Source: Pseudomonadota bacterium (GTDB lineage Bacteria > Pseudomonadota > Alphaproteobacteria > Rhodospirillales > Rhodospirillaceae). From it: a stretch of DNA of 35,933 nucleotides. Shown here one piece after another: positions 23,803 to 31,277 of the stretch (positions within the stretch are counted from its first letter, which is position 1; every line of letters begins with the position of its first letter). A program made the translations under genes and the position numbers. Where the stretch lies: the NCBI GenBank assembly GCA_020160875.1, contig JAIUPE010000018.1, forward strand, positions 1-35,933, read 5' to 3'. Below the pieces are notes generated by a model. It was not told where the DNA came from. It searched no databases and saw nothing but the letters and a program-made list of their open reading frames with translations.

Positions 23803-24522
23803 ATGAAACTCATTTTTTGCACTTTGCTTGCCGGCGCGCTTGCCCTGCCGGCGGCCGCCCGCGCGCAAGAGGCGTCCGGTCTTTTCGGCGGGTCCGTTGC
23901 CGCCGACGTTGCGATCGTGAACGACTACGTTTTTCGTGGATACTCGCAAACCGGCGGGAACGCGGCGGTCCAAGGTAGCCTGACGTACAATGCGTCTTCG
24001 GGCCTCTACGCCGGCACCTGGGCGTCCGCCGTCAATTTCAACGACGGCAATGACGCCACGGCTGAACTCGATCTTTTCGCGGGCTATCGCGGCGATGTCG
24101 ATGGCCTGTCCTACGACGTCGGGTTCTTCTATTTCGCCTATCCCGGCGCGTCGCGGGCCGCGGGGTACAACTACTGGGAACTCGCCGCGAAGGCCGGCTA
24201 CGACTTCGGGCCGGCGGCGGTGAGCCTCGGACTCGCCTGGTCGCCGGACAACTTCGGCCCGGCCGAAAACGACAGTGAAACCTACGCCTCGGTGCTTGTA
24301 AGCGTGCCGGTCCTCGAGACCTTGAGCGTCAGCGCGGGTGTTGGCCGGCAGATGCTCGAAGGCGCCTTCAACGACTATACCGACTGGAACCTCGGTACGA
24401 CCCTCAAGATCGTCAGGTGGTTCGACCTCGACGTGCGTTATTTCGATACGAATATCGCCGGCGCGGCGTGCGCGGATCTCTGCGATGCGCGCGTTGTGGT
24501 GAAGATTTCCCGCACGTTCTAG
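23803..24522 (+). CDS. TorF-family putative outer-membrane porin
   Basis: Predicted 239 residues. ATG 23803 is preferred because CTGGAG (23788-23793) is nine bases upstream; the in-frame ATG at 23794 would touch that site. It has a Sec signal peptide (MKLIFCTLLAGALALPAAARAQ). The mature part begins with the family-typical GGSVAADVAIVNDYVFRGYSQTGGNAAVQGSL, then alternating strands such as GLYAGTWASAVNF, AELDLFAGYRG and YNYWELAAKAGYDF, and it ends in Phe as expected for an outer-membrane barrel. The family (gcw_chp/TorF) is poorly characterised. The gene lies 30 bases after the chemoreceptor, so the two may be co-transcribed and could serve sensing and entry of one compound. Confidence 0.85.
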   Translation: MKLIFCTLLAGALALPAAARAQEASGLFGGSVAADVAIVNDYVFRGYSQTGGNAAVQGSLTYNASSGLYAGTWASAVNFNDGNDATAELDLFAGYRGDVDGLSYDVGFFYFAYPGASRAAGYNYWELAAKAGYDFGPAAVSLGLAWSPDNFGPAENDSETYASVLVSVPVLETLSVSAGVGRQMLEGAFNDYTDWNLGTTLKIVRWFDLDVRYFDTNIAGAACADLCDARVVVKISRTF

Positions 24523-24551
24523 CGGAACGGGCTCAACCCCCGCGCACGCCA

Positions 24552-24575
24552 CCCCCGGGGCTCCGGCGCCGGGGG
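24552..24575 (+). terminator. GC-rich hairpin after the TorF gene
   Basis: CCCCCGG (24552-24558) pairs with CCGGGGG (24569-24575) around a 10-base loop, 30 bases after the stop. Only a weak T-containing stretch follows, so termination efficiency is uncertain. Confidence 0.5.
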
Positions 24576-24631
24576 CGGCGGCTTGAAAATCGCCCCTGCC
24601 ATGCCACGGTTGCCGGTGTATTCTCCCGGCC

Positions 24632-25906
24632 ATGTTGGCTGGGGAAGCGGAAACCGTACCGTCTCATCGCGCTGTGTCCAAACACGCGGTGGCATTCATT
24701 TATCTGTTCGTTGTTCTGGATGTGCTGTCGTTCGGCTTGATCATCCCGGTCTTCCCGAAGCTCGTCGAACAGTTCACAGGCAGCACGGCCGTTGCCGCAA
24801 GCACGTTGGGCGTATTCAGCTCGAGCTGGGCGCTCATGCAATTCCTATTCTCGCCCATGGCCGGCGTGCTCTCCGACCGCTTCGGGCGCCGCCCGGTTCT
24901 GCTGATCTCATGCACGGGTCTGGGTCTCGATTTTCTTCTCATGGCGCTGGCGCCGAACCTATGGTGGCTCTGGCTCGGGCGCATCATCTCCGGCCTGACC
25001 ATGGCCAGCTTCTCGACCTCCAGCGCTTATATCGCCGATGTCACGCCGCCGGAGAAACGCGCAAGCGCGTACGGCATGCTCGGCGCGGCGTTCGGTCTCG
25101 GTTTCATTTTGGGCCCCGCGCTGGGCGGCATGCTCGCCAGCATCGATCTGCGTCTGCCGTTCTTCATTGCCGCCGGCGCCGCCCTGCTGAACGCTCTGTA
25201 TGGCATCTTCGTGTTGCCGGAATCCCTTCCGCGTGAACGCCGCGCGGCGAATTTCGACTGGCGCCGCGCCAATCCGGTCGGCGCACTCATTCTCCTGCGG
25301 TCCAATACGCAGCTTACGGGCTTCGCCGCCGTGCATTTCTGCCTCACGTTGATGCACAACGTATTCCCCAGCATCTTCGTGCTGTACGCGGGCATGCGCT
25401 ACGGCTGGGGCGAAATGGAGGTCGGCCTCGTTCTCGCCGGTGTTGGCGCGTGCAACATCATTGTCATGGGCGGCCTCGTGAAGCCCGTCGTGAAACGTTT
25501 CGGCGAACGCGCCGCGATCCTGACCGGGCTTCTGAGCGGCGCCGTCGGCGTGACGCTTTATGCTTTCGCCGACACGGGTGCGCTGTTCTGGCTCGCCGTG
25601 CCCTTCGCCGCGCTGATGAGCCTGCAGGCTCCGGCGATGCAAGGCATGATGACGCGGCTGGTTTCCCCGTCCGAGCAGGGGTTGCTGCAAGGCGCGACCT
25701 CGAGCATCAACGGCATCACCGGCATGATCGGGCCGATCGTTTTCACGCAGATCTTCGCCTACGCCATCGCACCCGAACGGGCGACGCCGTTCCCGGGGGC
25801 GCCGTTTCTGCTTGCCGGAATGATCCTGTGGTTCGCGCTCGGTCTCGCGGCTTGGGTGACACGCCCGCGTGAGGCGAAGGACGCCGCGGCGATCGCGGAT
25901 GCGTGA
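24632..25906 (+). CDS. MFS transporter, Tet-like (TCR/Tet subfamily)
   Basis: Predicted 424 residues, 12 membrane helices expected. After a short polar N-terminus comes helix 1 (FIYLFVVLDVLSFGLIIPVFPKL) with the D/G-P pattern seen in TetA. The cytoplasmic loop 2-3 motif A is GVLSDRFGRRPVLL. GRIISGLTMASFSTSSAYIADVTPPEKRASAYGMLGAAFGLGFILGPALGG spans helices 4-5 and includes motif C. These features are those of proton-driven drug efflux pumps related to TetA, but the chromosomal setting and the absence of a divergent tetR make clinical-type tetracycline resistance unlikely. The natural substrate is unknown. It starts 56 bases after a hairpin, so it probably has its own promoter. Confidence 0.88.
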   Translation: MLAGEAETVPSHRAVSKHAVAFIYLFVVLDVLSFGLIIPVFPKLVEQFTGSTAVAASTLGVFSSSWALMQFLFSPMAGVLSDRFGRRPVLLISCTGLGLDFLLMALAPNLWWLWLGRIISGLTMASFSTSSAYIADVTPPEKRASAYGMLGAAFGLGFILGPALGGMLASIDLRLPFFIAAGAALLNALYGIFVLPESLPRERRAANFDWRRANPVGALILLRSNTQLTGFAAVHFCLTLMHNVFPSIFVLYAGMRYGWGEMEVGLVLAGVGACNIIVMGGLVKPVVKRFGERAAILTGLLSGAVGVTLYAFADTGALFWLAVPFAALMSLQAPAMQGMMTRLVSPSEQGLLQGATSSINGITGMIGPIVFTQIFAYAIAPERATPFPGAPFLLAGMILWFALGLAAWVTRPREAKDAAAIADA

Positions 25907-25989
25907 GCGTGTGCGATGTCTCGAAGATGTAGCAAACCGCGCGCGGCGGATAAGATATGGATGCGGCGATTCACAAAGGAGCCCTCCGC

Positions 25990-27135
25990 ATGATCGGCCG
26001 CCGTCAATTCGTTCGTAATGTCTTCGCCGCCGCCGCTGCGGCACCTTTCGCGAAAATCCTTCCGGCGCGGGCGGACGTTCCGACGACCTTCGATACGGCG
26101 CTCAAGGCCACGATCCCGCAAGGCATGTCGCTGCGCGCGGTGGCGTATTCCGGAAAACCGGCCGTTGGCGGCGGGACGTACCTGTGGCACGCGGCGCCCG
26201 ATGGCGGCGCCTGTTTCGGCGCGGCCGATGGCGGGTGGATCTATGTGTCCAACAGCGAGATCGGACGCAAGGGCGGCGGCGCCGGGGCGCTGCGCTTCGA
26301 TGCCAATGGTCAAGTTGTCGGCAGCTATCCCGTGCTGCAGGGCACCTCCAATAATTGCGCCGGGGGTAAGACGCCCTGGGGCACATGGCTCTCGTGCGAA
26401 GAGGACCAGGACACCGGCCTTGTTCACGAATGCGATCCCTCGGGCGCGAAGGCTGCGGTGGTGCGCCCAGGCCTGGGCGCGTTCAATCATGAAGCGGCGG
26501 CCGTCGATCCCGCCACCGGTATCGTCTATCTCACCGAGGACCGTCCGGACGGCTGCCTCTATCGCTTCGTTCCGCAAGCCATTGGTGATCTCGCCAACGG
26601 CCGCCTGGAAGTCGCCGTTTCGGAGGGGACGCGGTTGACCTGGACGGCGGTTCCGGACGTGGCCGGCACGTCGGCGCCCCTGCGCAAGCAGGTGCCCAAT
26701 GCCGCCCAGTTCAAGGGCGGCGAAGGCATCGTCTATACGCAGGGCAAGGTGTTCTTCACCACCAAGGGCGACAACCGCGTCTATGCGCTCGCGCTTGCGT
26801 CCAACGAACTCAGCATTGTCTACGACGTGCGTACGTCGAAAAACCCGATCCTGCGCGGCGTCGACAATATCGAGGTCAGTCCGAACGGTGAGTTGCTGGT
26901 CGCCGAAGACGGCGGCGATATGCAGATCGTGGCCCTGGTGAACGAAGGCGCGGCCGGCTACCGCCCCATGGTGCTTGTGACGCTTCACGACCAGAACGGC
27001 TCGGAAATCACCGGGCCTTCTTTCAGTCCCGATGGAAAACGCCTCTATTTCAGTTCGCAGCGCGGCCCCGAGGGTAAATCCGAGTTCGGGATCACCTATG
27101 AGCTGCGTCTGGGCTCGGTGAAGTTGGCCGGTTAA
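25990..27135 (+). CDS. PhoX-like (DUF839) Tat-exported protein
   Basis: Predicted 381 residues. ATG 25990 has AAGGAG eight bases upstream, and the frame from 25957 is rejected. The N-terminus MIGRRQFVRNVFAAAAAAPF is a twin-arginine signal. The DUF839/PhoX signature is GTSNNCAGGKTPWGTWLSCEE, with C123, C136 and E137/E138, then FNHEAAAVDPATGIVYLTEDRPDGCLYRFVP, and GPSFSPDGKRLYFSSQRGP near the end. In characterised PhoX enzymes the Cys after Asn contacts iron and the acidic residues bind metals for phosphatase activity. This protein is shorter than PhoX alkaline phosphatases (usually above 500 residues), so phosphatase activity is plausible but unproven. The nearby btaAB genes make a phosphate-scarcity role worth testing. 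Confidence 0.78.
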   Translation: MIGRRQFVRNVFAAAAAAPFAKILPARADVPTTFDTALKATIPQGMSLRAVAYSGKPAVGGGTYLWHAAPDGGACFGAADGGWIYVSNSEIGRKGGGAGALRFDANGQVVGSYPVLQGTSNNCAGGKTPWGTWLSCEEDQDTGLVHECDPSGAKAAVVRPGLGAFNHEAAAVDPATGIVYLTEDRPDGCLYRFVPQAIGDLANGRLEVAVSEGTRLTWTAVPDVAGTSAPLRKQVPNAAQFKGGEGIVYTQGKVFFTTKGDNRVYALALASNELSIVYDVRTSKNPILRGVDNIEVSPNGELLVAEDGGDMQIVALVNEGAAGYRPMVLVTLHDQNGSEITGPSFSPDGKRLYFSSQRGPEGKSEFGITYELRLGSVKLAG

Positions 27136-27232
27136 AGCCTGCAACTTTCCGGTCTTGCCGCTCGTTCCTATCAATCACGGCCTGTATACTTTGTTATATA
27201 GTGGTGAATGGACTTGGAAGAGGGCATCTCGC

Positions 27233-27787
27233 ATGACTTATCTACGCACCATGTTTTTCGCGCTTGCGCTGGCTTTTGGATGTCTGACGGCGGCAACCCC
27301 GCCCGCTCACGCCGCCTCCGCGGCCAATATCAACCGCGACGCCGATCAGGCCCTGGCGACCCTCACCAAAGACCACGAGATTGCGTCCGCGATCGCCGCG
27401 AAAGCGCGCGCGGTTCTCATTTTCCCGAACATCGTCAAAGCCGGTTTCGGTTTCGGTGGAAGTTACGGCGAAGGGGTCTTGCGTCAGGGCGGTAAAAACG
27501 TCGCCTACTACAACTCCGTCTCCGGTTCGTTCGGTCTCCAGATCGGGGCGCAGACGTATGGTTATGTGGTCTTTCTGATGAACGATAGCGCCGTGAAATT
27601 CCTGCGCGAGTCCAAGGGCTGGGAAATCGGTGTCGGTCCGACGGTTGTTGTGGTCAACGAAGGCGTGGCGAAGAACCTCTCGTCCACCACGCTGCAGGAC
27701 GATGCTTATGCCTTCATCTTCGGTCAGCAGGGCTTGATGGCGGGCGTGTCCATCGAAGGTTCCAAGGTCTCGCGCATCGAGCGCTAA
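27233..27787 (+). CDS. SYLF/YSC84-domain exported protein
   Basis: Predicted 184 residues. ATG 27233 has GGAAGAGGG about nine bases upstream and begins a signal peptide (FFALALAFGCLTAATPPAHAA). The mature part follows the SYLF (YSC84) pattern: a helical start with ALATLTKDHEIASAIAAKARAVLIFPNIVKAGFGFGGSYGEGVL, then YYNSVSGSFGLQIGAQTYGYVVFLMN, then GVGPTVVVVNEG and the ending AYIFGQQGLMAGVSIEGSKVSRIE-like region. SYLF domains bind lipids, and bacterial members are small periplasmic proteins of unclear role. A strong hairpin closes the gene. Confidence 0.85.
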   Translation: MTYLRTMFFALALAFGCLTAATPPAHAASAANINRDADQALATLTKDHEIASAIAAKARAVLIFPNIVKAGFGFGGSYGEGVLRQGGKNVAYYNSVSGSFGLQIGAQTYGYVVFLMNDSAVKFLRESKGWEIGVGPTVVVVNEGVAKNLSSTTLQDDAYAFIFGQQGLMAGVSIEGSKVSRIER

Positions 27788-27795
27788 ACTCCACC

Positions 27796-27825
27796 GGCCC
27801 GGCTAAAGAACGCTTTAGCCGGGCC
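27796..27825 (+). terminator. Strong hairpin after the SYLF gene
   Basis: GGCCCGGCTAAAG (27796-27808) and CTTTAGCCGGGCC (27813-27825) form a perfect 13-bp stem with an AACG loop, eight bases after the stop. It lacks a clear U-tract downstream but is the most stable hairpin in this part of the window. Confidence 0.7.
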
Positions 27826-27859
27826 ACCTGATTTCCCCCATAAACTCAAGATGTTGACT

Positions 27860-27959
27860 GCGGCATCGCGATGCGGCGTGCGATGCCGCGCCGCCAAATT
27901 TTGGTAATAATTTGCGCGCGCCCTGGGCTAGGCTCATGCCCCAACCACGTTCGTGGTTG
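27860..27959 (+). promoter_or_regulatory. Hairpin-rich leader of the amidase operon
   Basis: Three inverted repeats lie in the 100 bases before the first amidase gene. GCGGCATCGC/GCGATGCCGC is at 27860-27869 and 27880-27889. CAAATT/AATTTG is at 27895-27900 and 27909-27914. CAACCACG/CGTGGTTG is at 27942-27949 and 27952-27959, ending ten bases before AGGAGGTG. The last could mask or expose the ribosome-binding region. No known riboswitch class is recognised; TTGACT (27854-27859) is a possible -35 box. Confidence 0.4.
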
Positions 27960-27986
27960 CTCGTCATGAGGAGGTGGGGACCGCAA

Positions 27987-29618
27987 ATGACCAAGACTCT
28001 CGGCATTAAAAATATGGCTTCGCGTTTCGCGCTCGTCGCCGCGCTGGGCGCCGCGCTTTTCACGAACGTACCGGATGCCTCCGCGCGTCCTGTGGATATG
28101 GAGCTCGCGAGCGTCGCGGACCTGAAGGCCGCGATGGAAGCGGGCGCGCTCACCGCCGAGAAACTCACGCAGCTCTGTCTCGACCGGATCGCAGCCTATG
28201 ACCGGGCCGGCCCGAAGCTGCACGCGGTCATCTCGCTCAATCCCAAAGCCATCGAGATCGCGCGCGCGCTCGACGCCGAGCGGAAAGCCGGAAAAGTACG
28301 CGGCCCCTTGCACGGAATCCCGGTGATCCTGAAAGACAATATCGATACCGCCGATATGCCGACGACGGGTGGTTCGATCATGCTCGAAGGCAATATGGCG
28401 CCCGACGACGCGTACCTCGTGAAGAAGCTGCGCGACGGCGGCGCGATTATCCTCGCCAAGGTGAACCTTGGGGAGTTCGCCAACGGTTCGCAAAGCTCCC
28501 TGGGCGGCCAGTCCCTCAATCCGCACGATCTGACGCGCATTCCGGCCGGGTCCTCGGGCGGCACCGGTGTCGGCATCGCCGCCGGCTATGCGCCGGTCGG
28601 GATCGGCACGGACACGGGCGGTTCCATCCGTGGTCCCTCGTTCGTGAACGGCATTGTCGGCCTGAAGCCCACGCACGGCCTTATCAGCCGCGACGGCATC
28701 ATTCCGCTCGGCCTGTCCCTAGATACCGGCGGCCCCATGACCCGGAGCGTCTCCGACCTCGCGGTGGCGCTCGGCGTCATGACCGGCGTCGATGCGGCCG
28801 ATGACGCCACCAAAAAGAGCCAGGGCAAGTTCGAGAAGGACTATACCAAGTTCCTGAAGGCCGATGCGCTCAAGGGCGCGCGTATCGGCGTCTTGCGCGA
28901 CTTCAAGGGTGACGATCCGGACGTCGATTGGATCTTCGAGGCGTCGCTGAAGGCCATGCAGAAGGCCGGCGCCACGCTGGTCGATGTGCGGTATCCGAAG
29001 TGGTTCCTGGATTCACAGACCCAGGCCACGTACTCGATTTTCCCGCCTGAATTCCGCGTCCAGCTTGCGCAGTATTTGAAGACCACCGGCCCGAAATATC
29101 CAAAGAGCGTCGAGGAGATGCTCGCCCGCGCGTACGAAATGCCCAGCATGGGCAAGGATGGCGCCGGTCCCAATCCGTTCCGTTGGAACAACTTCATCAC
29201 GCGCGATCTCGCCATGGGCACGATGGACGATCCCGCCTACAAGGCCGCGGTGGACTACTACATGCCGATGTCCCGCGCGCTGGTCGAAGGGTTGATGGCG
29301 AAGGATAAGCTCGACGCCTTTGTGTACCCGACCCAAACGCGGCGCGCGGCGCGCATCGCCGAGCCCCTTGGCGGCGGCATTCCTTCGGCGCCCGCGCCCA
29401 CGGGCATCGCAAACCTGACCGGCTTTCCCGACCTCATCGTGCCGGCGGGCTTCACCACCGACGATCTTCCGGTGACGGTCTCGTTCTTTGGTCTCGCCTT
29501 CAGCGAGCCGAAGCTCATCGCGCTCGGTTACAGCTTCGAGCAGGCCACGAAGGCGATCCGCCGCCCGGTGAACACGCCGGGCATCGCCGGCGCCACGGTC
29601 GAAGTCGCGGACAAATAG
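27987..29618 (+). CDS. Secreted amidase-signature hydrolase, copy 1
   Basis: Predicted 543 residues from ATG 27987, behind a perfect AGGAGGTG at 27969-27976. A start further upstream would run through the leader hairpins. The N-terminus is a signal peptide (ASRFALVAALGAALFTNVPDASA). The amidase-signature triad is complete: K116 in VILKDNIDT, cis-Ser S189 in AGSSGGTG and nucleophile S213 in DTGGSIRGP, with the Ser-Ser spacing of 24 residues seen in fatty acid amide hydrolase. Exported members of this size include peptide amidase of Stenotrophomonas, which removes C-terminal amides from peptides; that is the closest functional model, by length and localisation only. It is the first of three tandem paralogues in one operon. 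The next starts nine bases later. Confidence 0.88.
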   Translation: MTKTLGIKNMASRFALVAALGAALFTNVPDASARPVDMELASVADLKAAMEAGALTAEKLTQLCLDRIAAYDRAGPKLHAVISLNPKAIEIARALDAERKAGKVRGPLHGIPVILKDNIDTADMPTTGGSIMLEGNMAPDDAYLVKKLRDGGAIILAKVNLGEFANGSQSSLGGQSLNPHDLTRIPAGSSGGTGVGIAAGYAPVGIGTDTGGSIRGPSFVNGIVGLKPTHGLISRDGIIPLGLSLDTGGPMTRSVSDLAVALGVMTGVDAADDATKKSQGKFEKDYTKFLKADALKGARIGVLRDFKGDDPDVDWIFEASLKAMQKAGATLVDVRYPKWFLDSQTQATYSIFPPEFRVQLAQYLKTTGPKYPKSVEEMLARAYEMPSMGKDGAGPNPFRWNNFITRDLAMGTMDDPAYKAAVDYYMPMSRALVEGLMAKDKLDAFVYPTQTRRAARIAEPLGGGIPSAPAPTGIANLTGFPDLIVPAGFTTDDLPVTVSFFGLAFSEPKLIALGYSFEQATKAIRRPVNTPGIAGATVEVADK

Positions 29619-29627
29619 GGGACGGTC

Positions 29628-31253
29628 ATGAAGAATCGCATCAGCACCTACGCGCTTATCGCGGCTCTGTTCGCCGCCGCGCCCGCCGCCGCGAAATCGG
29701 TGGAGTTCGATCAGGCCACCATCGGCGAACTGAAAGCCGCCATGGATGCCGGGTCGCTCACCGCCGAACAACTCATCGAAATGTGCCTCGCGCGCATCAA
29801 GGCCTTCGACCGCGCCGGTCCGAAACTGCACGCCGTCATCACCTTGAACCCGAAAGCGCTGGAAACGGCAAGGCAGCTCGACGCCGAACGCAAAGCCGGC
29901 AAGGTGCGCGGCCCGCTCCACGGTATCCCCGTCGTCCTCAAGGACAATATAGATACCTTCGACATGCAGACCACCGGCGGCTCGGTGTTGCTCGAAGGCT
30001 CGGTTCCGCCGGACGACGCGGCGCTTGTGAAGAAGTTGCGTGACGGCGGCGCGATCATCCTCGCCAAAGTGAACCTCGGCGAATTCGCCAACGGCTCGCA
30101 AAGCTCCATGGGCGGCCAGTCCCTCAATCCGCACGATCTGAGCCGCACGCCTGCAGGCTCATCGGGCGGAACGGGCGTTTCCATCGCCGCCGGTTATGCG
30201 CCGCTCGGGATCGGCACCGACACGGGCGGCTCCATTCGCGGTCCTTCGAACGTGAACGGGATCGTCGGCCTGAAGCCGACCCACGGCCTCATCAGCCGCG
30301 ACGGAATTATCCCGCTCGCGCTTTCGCTTGATACCGGCGGCCCCATGGCCCGCAGCGTCTATGATGTCGCCGTTTCCCTCGGCGTGATGACCGGCCTCGA
30401 TCCCAACGACGACGCCACCAAGAAAAGCCAGGGCAAATTCGAGAAGGACTATACGAAGTTCCTGAAAGCGGACGCGCTCAAGGGTGCGCGCATTGGCGTC
30501 GCGCGCGACTTCACGGGCGCCGATCCCGACGTGGACTTCATCTTCGAGGCGTCGTTGAAGGCGATGCAGAAGGCGGGCGCGACGCTTGTCGACGTGCGCT
30601 ATCCCAAGTGGTTCCTCGATTCCAACCGCACCGCCACCTACACGCTGTTCCCGCCCGAGTTCGACAAGCAGCTTGGCGATTATCTCAAGACCTTGAAACC
30701 GGGTTTCCCGCGCTCGCTCGATGAGATGATCGAGAAGTCCTACACCTACACAAGCATGGGCGAGGACGGCAAAGGCCCGAACCCAACGCGCTGGCGCGCT
30801 TTCGTCGAGCGCGACAAGGCGAACGGCACCATGACCGATCCGGGTTATCTCGCGCTGGTGAACTACTACATGCCCATGACCAAGGCGCTGACCGAAGGCC
30901 TCATGGCCAAAGACAAGCTGGACGCCATCGTCTATCCGACCAATCCGCGCCGCCCCGAACGCATTGCCGATGACGTATCCACGCCGATGCCGCGCGGGCC
31001 GTCCGTGGGTTCGCCCACCAGCATCGCCAATCTCTCGGGCTCGCCGGACCTGATCGTGCCGGCGGGTTTCACGACGGACGATCTGCCGGTCACCATCTCG
31101 TTCTTCGGTCCCAACTTCAGCGAACCGAAGTTGCTCGCGCTGGGCTACGCCTTCGAGCAGGCGACCCATGCGATCCGCCGGCCGGTGAACACGCCGGCGC
31201 TGTTCGGGGGAACGATTGAAGTGCCCAGCCGCGATATGGCGGCGGCGAAGTAA
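29628..31253 (+). CDS. Secreted amidase-signature hydrolase, copy 2
   Basis: Predicted 541 residues with GGGGACG before the ATG. The signal peptide is short (ISTYALIAALFAAAPAAA). The triad is K105 (VVLKDNIDT), S178 (AGSSGGTG) and S202 (DTGGSIRGP), all intact. The first 300 residues track copy 1 closely, including the shared DYTKFLKADALKGARIGV segment. Divergence concentrates in the region after KWFLDS, for example FPPEFDKQLGDYLKTLKPGFPRSLDEMIEKSY against FPPEFRVQLAQYLKTTGPKYPKSVEEMLARAY. In amidases this part often shapes the substrate funnel. It is likely periplasmic, with a substrate range that overlaps but differs from its neighbours. Confidence 0.88.
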   Translation: MKNRISTYALIAALFAAAPAAAKSVEFDQATIGELKAAMDAGSLTAEQLIEMCLARIKAFDRAGPKLHAVITLNPKALETARQLDAERKAGKVRGPLHGIPVVLKDNIDTFDMQTTGGSVLLEGSVPPDDAALVKKLRDGGAIILAKVNLGEFANGSQSSMGGQSLNPHDLSRTPAGSSGGTGVSIAAGYAPLGIGTDTGGSIRGPSNVNGIVGLKPTHGLISRDGIIPLALSLDTGGPMARSVYDVAVSLGVMTGLDPNDDATKKSQGKFEKDYTKFLKADALKGARIGVARDFTGADPDVDFIFEASLKAMQKAGATLVDVRYPKWFLDSNRTATYTLFPPEFDKQLGDYLKTLKPGFPRSLDEMIEKSYTYTSMGEDGKGPNPTRWRAFVERDKANGTMTDPGYLALVNYYMPMTKALTEGLMAKDKLDAIVYPTNPRRPERIADDVSTPMPRGPSVGSPTSIANLSGSPDLIVPAGFTTDDLPVTISFFGPNFSEPKLLALGYAFEQATHAIRRPVNTPALFGGTIEVPSRDMAAAK

Positions 31254-31277
31254 CATTCATTGTAAGTGGGGATACAT

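Noticed and set aside
24632..25906. Acquired tetracycline-resistance gene
   Set aside because: The protein has the Tet-like MFS layout, but there is no divergent tetR and no mobile element, and its base composition matches the neighbours; a housekeeping efflux pump is more likely.
27185..27199. TATACT / TTATATA as a promoter for the SYLF gene
   Set aside because: The -10-like strings are attractive, but no -35 box lies at 16-18 bases, so it is not listed as a promoter.
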